DNA of 64,000 nucleotides, taken from contig NC_089490.1 of NCBI RefSeq assembly GCF_036850765.1, forward strand, positions 297,334,982-297,398,981, given 5' to 3'. Below are positions 33,341 through 46,080 of this stretch, piece by piece. The notes under the pieces were generated by a model that saw only the letters and a program-made list of their open reading frames with translations, was not told the origin of the DNA and did not search any database. The DNA is from Saccopteryx bilineata (taxonomy: Eukaryota; Chordata; Mammalia; Chiroptera; Emballonuridae). Position 1 is the stretch's first letter. The number at the start of each line of letters is the position of its first letter. The translations under genes and the position numbers were made by a program.

Positions 33341-34085
33341 TATTTACTATTGTGTAAAAATACTTCAAAACTCAGTAACATAAAACAACCACAATTGTTT
33401 CATGGTATTATCTCTCATGAGTCTAGCTCAGCTAGTCAGTATCTTGTATGGTTGTAGTTAGATGATGGCTGGGACTAGAATTATCTCACATGTCTGGCAG
33501 TTAATGCTGGCCTTTGGCTGAGACCTCAGTTGGTTGTTGGCCAGAGCACCTACGCATGCACTTTCCATGTGGCCTGGGTTTCCTCAGAGCATGGTGGTTG
33601 GGTTCCATGAGAAAGCATCCCAAGAGAAAAACAGATAGAAGCCATATCACCTCATATGATCTGGCCTTGAGTATTTTGTAGTGTAATTTCTATTTTATAT
33701 TTGTTAAATAGTATAATCATCAAGGCTAGCTCTTATTCATGAGAAGAGAAATTATATTCCACCTCTTGATGAGGAGGGTAGAAAAGAATTTGCAGACATG
33801 TTTAAAACTATCATAGTAAGTAGTTAGAGCTCTCTTCCTGGTAATGTCCTCCCATGACCTTTCTTGATATGTGCAGAGAGGGAGAGAGAGAGAAAGAAAG
33901 AGAGAGATCCCATGTCTCCTCCCTCTTTTTATAAATCCACTGATCCTATTCTGGGGGCCTCATCCTTATTACTTATTATAACTTTAATTACTTCCCTAAA
34001 GCTCCACTTCCAAATATTATCTCATGGGGGGTTAAGTTTCCAAGATATGAATTTTAGGGAGACACAAATATTCAGTCCTTAGAAG
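33341..34085. mobile_element. Old interspersed repeats, including a MaLR-like piece
   Basis: 'ttactattgtgtaaaaatac', 'ttcaaaactcagtaacataa' and 'aacaaccacaattgtttcat' follow a mammal-wide repeat ('gtgtaacaaattaccccaaaac') that recurs at 45640-46020. The second half, 'taattacttccctaaagctc', 'cacttccaaatattatctca' and 'gacacaaatattcagtcc', matches an end found in MaLR-type repeats. A GA microsatellite (33877-33908) lies in the middle. Families are not settled. Confidence 0.5.
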
Positions 34086-34199
34086 TTCTGCTTCTCTGGA
34101 GGATGCAATCTAACATAAGGGAAAATTTTTTTCTACTATGACAACCAATAAAGATTTGGCAACAGTCATAGTGGTAGTATTTTCAGAATAGACTCCTCA

Positions 34200-34895
34200 T
34201 TGGGTGCTAAGCTTTGCTGCAGAAAAGAATGTTAGCATAATCTTGGAATACTTTCTACCACCCCCAAATACCTGAGGAATTATCAATAACGAAACTGGTG
34301 CTCCAGATTAGCCTCACTAGCAGAGGAATGGATAGACATTGTACACAGCCCCAATGTCATGCATTGAGAAGAGCACAGCATCACTTCTATAGTATTCCTG
34401 ACAAGAAAGCACGACCTGACACTGGTCCAAAGGGAACATCAGATGGGCCCATCTTGAGGAGCACTCTTCAGAATAGAAGGCCTTAATATTTTAAAACTCA
34501 AGGTCATAAAAACCAGATCTTGCAATTATTCCAGGTTGAAGAGCCTAAAGAGATATGACAACTAAATGTAACTCTTGATCTGAATTGGTTGTTAGATCAG
34601 AAAGCAAAAGGAGACACAACTGGTTCAGCTGAAACATAAGTAGGGTCTGTGGATTGATTAGTGGTGCTGTATGACTAGTGATTTATTCAGATGTCTACAT
34701 TTAGTTAAGTAGGAGAAAGTTCTTATGTTTTGAAAAATACTCATTGAAGAGTTAAGGGTAAAGAGAAAGAACAAATATGGTTAAATGTTAACATTTAGAG
34801 AAGTTGGGTGAGGGAATGTAGAATTTTTTTTGTATGTACAGCTATTGTAATGCTTTTCCAAGTTTGAAATTATTTCAAAATAAAGCATATAAAAA
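34200..34895 (+). mobile_element. Old L1 3'-UTR
   Basis: 'tcctgacaagaaagcacgac', 'tggtccaaagggaacatcag', 'gatatgacaactaaatgtaa', 'gggtctgtggattgattagt' and the end 'gaaattatttcaaaataaag' match, in order, the 3'UTR of old mammalian L1 subfamilies. Non-coding. Confidence 0.6.
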
Positions 34896-36950
34896 GAATT
34901 TCTTAGAAATGTATATCTCCTACCAAAGTTTCTTGATTTGTCACCAAATTAATCTATATCCCCATTTATTCCCATTTTCTCTTCTTATTCCACCATTAAA
35001 TCACCCATGCTTTTACCCACAATTTCCATATATCTCTTTCAAGAAAGTCCTGAGATTCATTAAACCAGAAACAGAAAAAAAGATGCAGTCTAATTTTTAG
35101 TAAATTGCATAGCCTCCCTTGTCCCCTTCTTAACCTTGAGAGTAGTGCCTGAATCTAAGCAGAGACTGTAATACATCTGCATTCAATTTCTTATTTTCAG
35201 TAATTACACAGGCCAGATTCATTATACACATTTAAATCAGGGAGCTCCCAAATAGTAAGGGCTGAAGTCTGACCAAGTATATCTATAATCACACTAAACA
35301 AAAGAATCCTTCCAGTACGAGAGCATGCCCCTGACTCAAGGAACTTAGCTTCAAAAAGAAACTAAAATATGGAAAAATAACACATTCTTCTCAGATGCCC
35401 CTTAAGTCTAAAACTGGTGATGTCCAGTGGCATTTGCCGTGACCACAAAAAATGTTCCTGCCTTCCAGAAATGCACATTCATTTGATCCTTATGAAACTG
35501 CAACTCTCCAATCCAAATCAGAACCCAGACCGTGGGCTTAGGAGACTGTTTTGATAACAACCAAAAAATTCAGAATGTTTTACAGACACCAGACTGGGAA
35601 GGATCCAGCAAAGAAAATAATTTTACTCAACAGAAGATCCCCCAGGAGGACCTGTATGATGATTTAGTCAACACTAATCAAGTGAGGTTCTTTGCCCAGA
35701 AGCCAAGTGTCATGTAGGTAAAAAAAAAAAAAAAAAAAAAAAAAAGTTAAAACAGATTAGAAGCTAGACAAATTCACAATTATATTTTGTCACTGGATCT
35801 TAATCTACCTAAGGCTGCACCAAATATTTTTAATTCCTAATACTAAAAAAGAAAAGAAAAGAAAAAAAAGTAAGAAAGTAGAAGAAGAAAGAGACATTGG
35901 CATAGAATATAAAGCATTCTTTCTCTAAGCAAATGGTGCACATTTTCTTCATATTTTCTCTAACATTTTTACAATTGGGAAAATACCCCAGAAGGCTACA
36001 AGTATTTAGGTATAGTATAACCTCTTCAAGTGCTTTCCTATTCCCATGCCTGATGCTTCAAAGACATGGTGAGTTGGTGGTGACTATCTGATGACCCTTT
36101 TACAAAAGTAAGTAGCAAACATCCTGGTGGGATAGCTGTAAATGGTGTGTGTATTTCTACTTTTCTTACAGCATATTACCACAAGAAAGAACAAAAGGCA
36201 AAAAAATAAAAATAAAAAGAACAAAAAGGATTATATCTACCTTTAAGCATAATAGTTGACAAAGCATAAGACCATGTGGCATCTGACTTTAGATCGAACT
36301 TCAGGTCTTCTAGATACATGACGTTTTGTTCGTAAGGCACTGGCTCTATTCTCTGTATGGGCCCCAGGGAACAGAGTGAAAGCATTCCAATCTCAGAGGC
36401 AGTATCTCCTTTTAACCAGTTAGAATGTCAGGTGGCAGAAGACATATGCCAAGGCTGGTTCACCCAGAAGCGTTCCTAAAAGTGGTAGCAACTCACTTCT
36501 TTTTGTGTATAGCGTAATTCAGTCATTGTAGCTGAAACTGTTGGGTAAACCTAAAAATGGGGTACGACAGGGAACAAGATAAGCATAAGGGAAGGTTGAA
36601 TATACATGTAAGTCATCACTGATGATTCAAACAATGACTAATGAAAGTTTCTAGTTTTTACTGGGCTTATGCCAGTAAATACAACTCTTGCTTATCACTC
36701 TTGGTGACAGTGGGAGCAACTGCTACTCCTGCTGAAGGGAACCTGGGTCACCAAGAAAAGTAGTATCATAGCAACCATGATGCTGGCACAGGTTGATATA
36801 GAGTATAATATCCAGCAGAAACTACAATGTCAGGCAGAAAAATAGAAACTCATTGCTAGCTCTCCTCAGCTTTGCAGAAAGACTAGGCACTTGCAGAAAA
36901 GTGAACTTTATTTGGAGCTCATTTTTTATGACCAGAGGAAAGATCATGAA
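34896..36950. other. Unassigned sequence, includes a 61-codon frame before a poly(A) run
   Basis: Mostly unique-looking sequence. A frame of 61 codons at 35532-35717 ends immediately before 'gtaggtaaa' and a 27-base A tract (about 35718-35744). No domain is recognised and no duplication around the A tract was found, so neither an exon nor a retrocopy is supported. Other small ORFs (34834-35100, 36176-36385 minus) look like chance. Confidence 0.35.
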
Positions 36951-37988
36951 AGTTTACTTTGAGAATCTCTATCAGCTGGCTTAACCTAGACTACTTCTTC
37001 AGAAAAATGCAAAAAGTAAAACGACAATGAGATGTCACTTCACACCTGTCAAAACAGCTATCGTCAATAAAGCAACAAAGAACAAGTGTTGGCGAGGGTG
37101 TGGAGAAAAAGAACCGTCTTGCACTGTTGGTAGGAATGCATATTGGTACCACTTGTGTAGGAAAAAGTATGGAGTTACCTCAAAAATTTTTAAATGGAAC
37201 TGCCTGATGACCCAGAGATTCCACTTCTGCAGATATATCCAGAGAAATCTGAAACATTAATTCCAAATAATATACACACCCCGACGTTCACTGCAGCATT
37301 ATTTACAATAGTCAAGATTTGGAAGCAGCCCAAGTGCCCATCAGTAGATTAGTGTATAAAAAAAGCTGTAGAGCTGATGGAAGACAATTGGACTTTGGGT
37401 GATGGGTATGCAATATAATCAAATGTCAAAATAACCTGGAGATGTTTTCTCTGAACATATGTACCCTGATTTATCAATGTCACCCCATTAAAATTAATAA
37501 TAATAATAATAAATCAATCTAAAAAAATCCTGTAATACATTTACAAAATGGAATGCAACTCAGCCATAAAAAAAAAAAATAAGAAAAAGGAAATCTTACT
37601 CTTTGTGACAGCATGAATGGACTTAGAGAGTATTATGCTAAGTGAAATAAGCCAGTCAGAGAAAGAAAAATACCATAAGATTTCACTGATATGTGGAATC
37701 TAACAAACAAAATAACATAACAAACAAAATAGAAACAGACTCATAGATAAAGAGAAGACACTGACAGCTGTCAGAGGGGAGTGGGGTTGGGGAGCTGAGT
37801 GAGAAAAGTGAAGGGATTAAGCCCCCCAAAAGAAAAACTCATAGAGACAGATAACAGTATGGTGACTGCCTGAGGGTGGGGAGGTAAAAGAAGGTAAAGG
37901 GGAATAATTGGTGATGGAAGGAGACTTAATTTTGGCGTGGTGAACACACAATACAATTACAAAGAAGAGAGTTTATTTTGAGAATCTC
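36951..37988 (+). mobile_element. Old 5'-truncated L1 with a younger L1 tail nested inside
   Basis: The outer L1 has two parts. 36998-37370 contains 'atgagatgtcacttcacacc', 'aagtgttggcgagggtgtgg' and 'cccaagtgcccatcagtaga', the ORF2 C-terminal region. 37521-37960 contains 'ggaatgcaactcagccataa', 'gtgaaataagccagtcagag' and 'cactgatatgtggaatctaa', with a 3'UTR. The parts join seamlessly when 37371-37520 is removed. The flanks carry the near-identical AGTTTAyTTTGAGAATCTC (36951-36969 and 37970-37988), possibly the target duplication. The frame at 37027-37260 is the ORF2 remnant with CWRGCG. Confidence 0.75.
37371..37520 (+). mobile_element. Nested L1 3'-UTR fragment (~150 bp)
   Basis: 'ggaagacaattggactttgg', 'gtcaaaataacctggagatg', 'catatgtaccctgatttatc', 'aatgtcaccccattaaaatt', then (TAA)n: the last 150 bases of the younger L1 lineage seen at 46506-47377. 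It is flanked by AAAAAAAGCTGTA (37358-37370) and a near copy at 37521-37534. Confidence 0.8.
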
Positions 37989-38012
37989 AGCCAGCCAGCC
38001 TAACTAGCTTCA

Positions 38013-39929
38013 CCTTCCCACCACCACACCAGCGAGCTGTGATGGGCACCCTAACAGTAGCCATAAACTCTATACAATTATCCAAATCCTTTGGTGGAGC
38101 CTGGATCAACATGAATTTTTTTAATAAACTTCTAGGCATAAATGAGCAACTATTTTCCCCTATTGCATTCCTTTATTCATCGTCATAAAAAATCAGTATC
38201 CTTATAGCATTGAGTTGTCAGTTCCTAACTACACAGGGCTCTCAGCTGTGTGCAGAATTATGAAGTCAGTTTCTGACCTTTAGGAGTTTCAAATCTAAAA
38301 ACATTTTTTTAAAGTGTCAACCAGAATCTATATTGAGAACACTAACCACAGGAATAAACAGGAGGCTACCCACAATCTCTATGAAGCTGTCCTCATGGAG
38401 GATCAGAATTTATACTACCTCTTACAACATAGGCGGGATTTAAATAGTGGGGTAGAAGAGGTAAGGATGAGAAGTAGGGGAGATAGTCTAGGTAGGGGGA
38501 ATGAAAACCTACCGGTGAGAAAGTGAAAACATTGTTTGGGCAACAGTGAAAAGGGCTGATTGATCAGAGCAGGGATTCTTGTAGGTAAGTAAGAAAAAGA
38601 AATCAAAAGAAGGGTGGAGGAGGACACTGAATACAAGTTTAAGAGTTTGAACTTTATCCTTTACTGGTGAGTGTCACCGAAAGAGACATTTCATCAACAA
38701 TTGAGGAAAACCACATGCCCCGACGAATTTACCAAGGCTAGTGGAATACTGATGACCCGGGCCACCTTTTTTATGGGCTATAAATAGCACTAGCTCTCCT
38801 AATAGTCATTGAATCCTGTTCTGTTTTTACAACTGGGTGTTGATAGAATGGCCATTTGTGGCAAGGTCTCTTGGGCATGCCTTGGAGCCCTCAAGTTGGT
38901 AATCTCTGAGCAGACATTCCAGACACTTAGAAGAAAACCAAAGTAGTCGTAAATAGCATCAGTTCCATTTGCATGGCCCCTCTTCTCCAAAATGCTCTAA
39001 GTGCTAGGAGCGGCTGGCTCTTACAAAGGGCCATGCCAAAACGCACTAAACAAACTGCTTGTCTAAAAGGGGTAAAATCCTTGAGCACACGCATCTGTAA
39101 CCTCTCTATCACCTCATTATGGCTTGCACAGGTTAATGTCATAGATCTAGAAAGTGGCCAGAAGCAGGGTATTTCTAACTCCTAAGTGGAAGCAGAAAGG
39201 CTGTCTGTGGCAAGTGCTGCTCTCGAGGTTTCCATAGCACTTCCCTCGCTGGGGAATGCATACCATTCACCCTTGGCTGGCATCTCTGGCCCAAAGAAAT
39301 AAACCACTATTTTTGACTTCTGCCTTTCTACATACCCCCGATAGACTTAGTTTCGGTCAGTTGTTTTTTTTTCTGAAAAATCAGTAGTTTATAATACTCT
39401 TCAGTATTTTTACTATGCTTGAAAAACTGAGTTCAGACACATTAAGCAGATGTTTGAGAACTGAAGTCTTTCCTGACTACTCACTATTTTCTCTAATTCC
39501 ACTTTCCCTCTGCTCTACACAGGACTCTCTCCTGTCCTTAATCATACTATATTCATTCTCACCCAAATGTGCTTACTAATGGTAGAAGTCTTAACTAAAA
39601 CATCCATCTGGATGACCTTTAAAACCTCCACAAAGCCGTCCATGTCTTTATTAATTTATTCCTGATTTATGACTTATAACAGCATTTATAATTCATAAAT
39701 ATTATTCCAGGACTTAATTCTGTACTGTCTTACAATATTACTTAATTTCTTTTTGTTAAATTACATTATAAACTTGACCAAAAGCAAAAAGTTATTTTTG
39801 GTATATTCTTTTATGTTGCCCACAATGCCTATCAAAATATAAAATAAAATTAGGTATTAATTAAAGACCAATTAAATCAAATTACCATCAATATCCTTTG
39901 GTCATTGGTCTATGAAATTAATTGTCAGA
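38013..39929. other. Unassigned sequence
   Basis: No assigned element. At 38770-38800 there is a TATA-like 'gggctataaatagcactagc', and at about 39292 'aaagaaataaaccac' resembles a polyadenylation signal. The 600-base segment between could be an old LTR, but TG/CA ends and a target duplication were not found. Small ORFs (38314-38526, 38415-38636, 38799-38990, 38927-39142, 38973-39185) have no known domain. Confidence 0.35.
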
Positions 39930-40165
39930 AAGGCAACATATTGTAGTGTTAACAGTACAGGCTTTAGACTCCTAAAGAGCAGATTTCAAATCCCAGCTCT
40001 CAACTTATTAGCTGGGGACACTGAAATTGTCCTCTGTTTGCTGTAGTCTCCTTACATATAAAATGGGGATACCTCACAAGACTATTATGACAATTGAATT
40101 AGAGAGCCTTGTATTTTATTGCATGTAGTAAGTATTCAATAAGTTGTAGTTCTTTACTGAGTACT
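39930..40165 (+). mobile_element. MIR SINE
   Basis: 'tgtagtgttaacagtacagg', 'aaatcccagctctcaactta', 'ttagctggggacactgaaat', 'catataaaatggggatacct' and 'agtaagtattcaataagttg' follow MIR from head to tail on the plus strand. Confidence 0.88.
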
Positions 40166-40661
40166 CATGCAATATCTAATTATTGTCATTATAAAGTAAA
40201 GAAGAGGCAGAGCTGTCATTTTGGTAGGCCAATTGGCTGTTCTGGCATGAAAAGGGAATCTCAGTAAGAATGACAGCTAACATCAGAAACCACAGAGGAC
40301 AGAAAGCAGTGGGATATTAAATGTGCAGAAAAAAGGTCAACCAAGAATTTTACATCAAGTGAAATGATCATTCAAAAAAGAAAGCAAAATAAAGGCACTC
40401 CTAGATAAAATAAAAACAGATAATTTGATGTTAGCAGACTCATTCTACAAGAAATACTGAAGGAAGTTCTTCAGGCTAAAAGAAAGTAACCCCAGATGAT
40501 AATTTAATGTTATATAGAAAAACAAAGAGTGCCAGTAAAGGTAATGTTGTAATTATAAAAGAAAGTATGAATGCATAGTTTCCCCTTTATAACTAATTTA
40601 AAAAGAAACTTTGTATACTAATATGCATACTGTTGAGTCTATAACATAAAGTGTAATTTTT

Positions 40662-41046
40662 TTGTTTTTTGGGTTTTTTTTTTTTGTATTTTTCTGAAGC
40701 TGGAAACAGGGAGGCAGTCAGACAGACTCCCACATGTGCCCGAAGAGGATCCACCCGGCACGCCCACCAGGGGGTGATGCTCTGCCCATCTGCGGTGTCG
40801 CTCTGTTGTGACCAGAGCCACTCTAGTGCCTGAGGCAGAGGCCATGGAGCCATCCTCAGCGCCCGGGCCATCTTTGCTCCGATGGAGCCTTGGCTGCAGG
40901 AGGGGAAGAGAGAGACAGAGAGGAAGGAGAGGGGAAGGGGTGGAGAAGCAGATGGGTGCTTCTCCTATGTGCCCTGGCCGGGAATCAAACCCGGGACTTT
41001 CGCACGCCAGGCCGACACTCTACCACTGAACCAACTGGCCAGGGCC
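40662..41046 (-). mobile_element. Long bat-type tRNA-derived SINE (minus strand)
   Basis: The head at the right end ('gaaccaactggccagggcc') gives CCTGGCCAGTTGGTTCAGTG on the minus strand, followed by a B-box-like motif. The long body ('tgaggcagaggccatggagc', 'gggatgatg'-like CG-rich centre) ends in a poly-T on plus. The 12-bp duplication AGTGTAATTTTT flanks it (40650-40661 and 41047-41058). ORFs on both strands across it are not genes. Confidence 0.95.
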
Positions 41047-41426
41047 AGTGTAATTTTTAACAATAACAACAGAGAGGAGTAGATAGAAACAAAGCTGTTA
41101 GAGTAAGTAAATGACACCAAATGGTAATGTGAATTCATAGGAACAAATGAAGAAAAACACAAATGGTAAATAAAAAAGTTAACATAACAAACTCTATAAA
41201 TATATACTCTCTTTTCCTTTTTTAGCTTCTCTAATGGACATATTTAGACAAAGTAATAATCATAGGAAAAGATTATAGGGTTTGTAACATATATAGATAT
41301 AATATGTATTATAATAATGGCACAAAAAAGGAAAAGGGGAATAATAGATCTAGATACAAGCAATGTTTCTACACCCCATTGGAATTAAGTTAGTATAACT
41401 TTGAAGTAGATTTGATAAGTTAAGAT

Positions 41427-41724
41427 GTGTATGACAGTCAGACTGGGATGCGGAAGACCCAGGTTTGAGACCCCAACGTCACCAGCTTGAGCACAGGCTC
41501 ATCTGGTTTGAGCAAAAGCTCACCCAAGGTTGCTGGCTCGAGCAAGGGGTTACTTGGTCTGCTGAAGGCCCATGGTCAAGGCACATATGAGAAAGCAATC
41601 AATGAACAATTAAGGTGTTGAAATGCATAACGAAAAACTAATGATTGATGCTTCTCATCTCTCCGTTCCTGTCTGTCTGTCCCTGTCTATCCCTCTCTGT
41701 GACTCTCTCTGTCTTTAAAAAAAA
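41427..41724 (+). mobile_element. tRNA-derived SINE of a second long family (plus strand)
   Basis: 'cagactgggatgcggaagac', 'accagcttgagcacaggctc', 'atctggtttgagcaaaagct', 'ggctcgagcaaggggttact', 'aaggcacatatgagaaagca', then a CT-rich tail and A run. It matches, in reverse, the element at 50264-50605. The tRNA head is diverged and the left border is approximate. Confidence 0.85.
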
Positions 41725-42940
41725 TGTTGCTCTAGAGAGGGGAATATTTTGTAACAATAAAGGAAATCAATTATTTCAGGATTAGATAATAATTATAAAC
41801 ATATAATCCAATATGCATCATATCTGCACAATGGATTCCTAAAATATATGAAGCAAAAATAAACAAAATTGAAGGAAAGAGCAGAAAATTCAACAATAGT
41901 TGGGTATTTCAATATTCAATGATCAATAAGAGATAGAACAACTAGATAGATAACCAACAAGAAAATAGAAGATTTGAACAACTAAAATTAATAGGTATCC
42001 ATAGAATATTCTACCAAACAGCAGTAGAATAAACATTCTTGAGTACATGTGGAACATTCTCAAGGGTATAACATATACTACCCCACAAAATATGCCTCAA
42101 TACATTTTAAAAGAATTAAAATGGTTGAAATCATAAAACATATTTTCTCTAACCATAGAAGGGTAAAATTAGAAATGAGAAGCAGAAAGAAATTCAGAAG
42201 TTTACAAATATGTGCAAATTAAACAACATATTCCTAAATAACAAATAGATAAAAGAAGAAATTGCAATAGAAATTTAAAAGTACTTTGAAATAAATGAAA
42301 ATGATAAGATATACCAAAATTCAGGAGATGTAGCTAAACAATGCTTGCAGGGAAACTTTTATTGGTAAATGTATATATTTAAAAGAAGATATAAATTGTC
42401 ATATAGCATATATTCTCAACCAAGACACTGGTAAAATGAGAGCAAACTAAACTTAAAACAAAAGGAAGAAAGGAAATAATAAAGATTAGAGTAAATAAAT
42501 GAAATACACAACAGAAAAACAGTAGAGAAAATCAACAAAATCAAAAGTTGAATTTTTTGGAAAGAGAAAATAAAATGGAAAAATCTTTAGCTAAACTGAC
42601 CAAGAAGAAAAAAGAATAAAATTATAAAATCAGGTATCAAAGAGGAGACATTACCACTAACTCTGCAGAAAAAAAGAAAAAGATGATCAAAAAGAACCAC
42701 TGTTAACAATTATTATATATGCCAACCAATTAGATGACTTAGGTAAAGTGGGAAAATTCCTAGAAATACATAAACTACTAAAATTCACTCTAGAAGAAAA
42801 AGAAAATTCTAAATACATCTAGAACAATTAACGGGACTGAATTAACATTTTAAAAATCTACCACAGAGAAATGCCCAGGCCCAGATGGCTTCGCTGGTGA
42901 ATTCTACCAAACATTTAAAGAATAATTAATAACAATTTTC

Positions 42941-45149
42941 CAGACCTGGTCCATAAAAACCTTCACACAAGATTCTCTTTGATCTTTTTCTTTTCTTACT
43001 GTGTGGGATGGAGACATCCTCCTGGGTAGTCTTGGGAGACCTATTTTGAATTTTGCAGAGTCATAGGATGGAAGAAACAACCGAAAGGAAACCAGGGAAC
43101 CATTACCCCTCAATCATCATTTAGAGGTAAACTGTCCAAGATGAGGAAAAACTACACTTTGGTGATAAACCATTGAGATTTGGAGATTTATTTGTATGTA
43201 ACAGCATGATCTACCTTAGTAATATTGACAATTTCTATTCCAGTTAGTGTAAGATAAAGGGTTTTTGTTTTTTTAACACCTGGTTCATGTCTCTATTGCC
43301 TACTCTCTGAAGGATGTGTCTTAATTGCTCTGTAGGGTCTGATGAAGATATTATTTTATTCACCTATCCCTGGTCAGCTTCAGTATCAAGGTCAATGCGA
43401 TAAGAAAGAAATCTGAGTTAATGACTACACATTCAAAGTGTTCTTTTATGCCAGGATTCATGGTGTTGTTTGTTACTGTCTAATTGCATTAGAAAACTTT
43501 GTTCCAGATTATTTAATTAATTCACAATTATTCATTGAATTGATAGGGATGTATGACTATTTCTATCTGCTACATTGGACAGATAATTTGGCCTGAAAGG
43601 GACAGCATTCACAGGGAAAGCCGAGATGAGTCTAATAGATCAAGCTGTATTAAATACATGCAAACCCAGGAAGTGAGGGGAAAAGTTACACATTTTAAGT
43701 CTCCTAACATTTCTGGAATGCTCTAGCTTTTGGCTCAGTATTCTCCTTTCACTCCATCTCCTCTTCCCTTCAACGTTCTCTCCACAGAAAGTGTAATTTA
43801 AGAACATGTTGGAAACTAGCATATTAAAATAGCTCCAACAATGTTTCTTTCCTTTAATGATAGCACTTTGGGGGAAAGAATTAAAGTTATCCTGAAGACT
43901 TCCCTCCTGGGAGCACTCTGCGTTCCGGACTAGTTAACTAAGCCTTTGGTCATGAACTGAGAGCCTCCCATCTCTGGGCCAGCTTTTCAACTCTTGGGGC
44001 TGTTTTTCTTGCCTCAACCAACATTTACCGAGAAACTGATTCAAGCTGCATGTTAGGTGCTACCCTAAGAATTTTCTATACTAGGAACAGACGTGTGTGC
44101 AGAATTCTACAAGAGTACAAAAGGAGAATAAATTCTGTGAAGATGGAGCATTTGAATAAGGGTAGGTAAGACTCTACAATGAAGGAGATATCTGAGCTTG
44201 TCCTTAAAGACCTTTATGGGATCTTGATAAGCAGAGGCGGGATGGCAGGGGCGGGGAGGAGGCTTCTGGGTAGAGGCTGTAGTCTCTACAAAGGCCCCAG
44301 AGATAGAAAAAGAACAAAAGGTGTTTGAGGCATAGTGAGAAGTCAGCATGATTACAGTACATGACTGAAGTTGAGGAACAGAAAGAGACACACTAGAGAT
44401 AGCATTTTAAAAGTAGAAACAAACCAGCCAAAAACATCTTGGATATAACTTGTATCAGGGGAAAAACACAATTTATGACCCCTCACTGCTTTCTGAGGAG
44501 GGTGGAATCAGCAATAAAAGGGTCTTTATTGTTCTGTTGGATGAGGTGGTGTGGCTATGCATTTTGGATATATCTGCTCCAATACAACATACATAAGAAA
44601 GGGAATGGGTAGAGAGAGTTATAAGTACAAAAGAGAGGAACTGGAAAGATTTAGGGCCTTCATGCTGGAAGGGTTAGATAAAAAGCTAATGAATGCTCAT
44701 ACAGCTGAAAAATACTGGAAGAAAATAGAAATTGTGAAGAAGGATTTATTGAGCTGTTTGACATACGGTATGTGACCTTTGCCTCACCAAGGAAATTATA
44801 GGTCTCTTCTACATTGCTTGTTAATACTGGGGGAGGGGGGAGGAGGATTATTTACTGAAGAAATCAAAGAAGTGCTGGGTTTACCTATTTTTCAGGGTTG
44901 GTGCGTCATGAAAACAGAAACTGTCTATATGGAAATCACATACGTATGTATGCTAAATGATGTTGGACTGTAGGCAACCAGGACCATAAATTTCAAGCAG
45001 ACAGGTAACATCACACTGGATTTTTAAGACTTTTTAAGACTAGTACCTCTAGATTAAAGCATGCTAAACAAGTGATGGTGTAGCAGAGATTATAAACTGC
45101 TCATTATAATCAATGTTCTCAAACTTTTTTTCCTGTCCCTACAGCTAAA
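42941..45149. other. Unassigned sequence with pieces of old repeats
   Basis: Around 44110-44400 the text ('gagatatctgagcttgtcct', 'aaaggccccagagatagaaa', 'aaaaggtgtttgaggcatag') resembles the same unnamed mammal-wide repeat seen at 1-1250. The rest is unassigned. ORFs at 42904-43113, 43640-43822, 44107-44391, 44551-44775 and 44779-44973 show no known domain. Confidence 0.35.
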
Positions 45150-45510
45150 CTTACATTTTCAAGGCTTTTTTTGCATCTAGATGTCACCATATGATTGAAT
45201 CCAACCCAACAGTATGTGGCAGAAATGATGGACAGCTCCACAAGGTATAGTCTATTAAAAATATCCTTTCTAGCTGGATGGAATAGAGATGGCCCATGGG
45301 CCATGTTGAAAGATTTGTGTAGAAAACAGAAAAGCCTCCATCAGTTTTGGCCCCTGAATGACCGTGTGGAAGGGGGATCTTCATCTACCCATTTATACTA
45401 GTGTAATAATGTGAGCAAGAAGAATACTTGTGTTGTGTTTGAAACACTATAAATATTGGACAAATTTTTAATAGCTACTGGGTTACCCTAACTAATACAG
45501 ATGTGAAAAA
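45150..45510 (+). mobile_element. MLT1-like MaLR LTR
   Basis: 'ggcccctgaatgaccgtgtg', then 'acttgtgttgtgtttgaaac' and the end 'ggttaccctaactaatacag' follow the MLT1 LTR end. Age is great and borders are approximate. The ORFs at 45119-45401 fall inside. Confidence 0.6.
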
Positions 45511-45639
45511 ATAGGAAGCTTTAAAAACTATACAAGGAGGCAAGATGGAAACATGCACTGAGGCAGCAACATTGGAAACAGAAAGGAAGAGTCTAGCAGT
45601 TCATAACCTAACCATTTCTCACAATATGCATTAGTCAGC

Positions 45640-46080
45640 TATTGCTGCAATAATGCCAAGTAACAGAGAACCTCCAAATGCAATGGATTATATCAACAGA
45701 TATTTATATTTCTTACTCACAAGTTGGTTGATCAGTTGTCTGATGGGCTCAGGTAGGTTTGTCTTCAGGTTGCCAGGTGGCTCATGTCTGTCCTAGATAC
45801 TTCCATCAGGGGCCTTCAGTGAACTGGGCAGAAGCACAAAAGAATAAAAAGAAACACATGACTTCGCTTAAGGTCTAGTTCAGAAGTAGCACTCAATCAC
45901 TTCTGCACACATTTCATAGCAAAAGCAAGTCACATGACCAAGCCCAACATCAATGAGACATGTAAGTAGAATCTTGCCATAGAGGAGGGCAGGATTAATG
46001 GCAAGGGGAAGGAAGGCAGGGAGAACTGTGAACAAAAGATACAAAGTACCCCAAAGTGTATCTCAAAATTGCTCTACTTT
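45640..46080 (+). mobile_element. Old mammal-wide interspersed repeat
   Basis: 'attagtcagctattgctgca' with 'taatgccaagtaacagagaa', 'gctcaggtaggtttgtcttc' and 'gcaagtcacatgaccaagcc' matches the same repeat type as 33341-33760. Family name not assigned. Confidence 0.5.

Larger units (their letters stand above)
40290..42940 (+). mobile_element. Ancient L1, interrupted by two SINEs
   Basis: In order on the plus strand: an ORF1-like end ('aaccaagaattttacatcaa', 'caagaaatactgaaggaagt' at 40339-40470), then ORF2 text such as 'gaccaagaagaaaaaagaat' (42599), 'ccaggcccagatggcttcgc' (42876, coding PGPDG as in the reverse-transcriptase region of copy A) and 'ttctaccaaacatttaaaga'. Stops and indels are frequent. 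SINEs at 40662-41046 and about 41427-41724 are later insertions. Confidence 0.7.

Noticed and set aside
38650..39360. Possible third LTR or promoter (TATA-like 'ggctataaatagc', AATAAA near 39296)
   Set aside because: No TG/CA termini with a target duplication could be found and the TATA-to-AATAAA distance of over 500 bases is unusual; left as unassigned.
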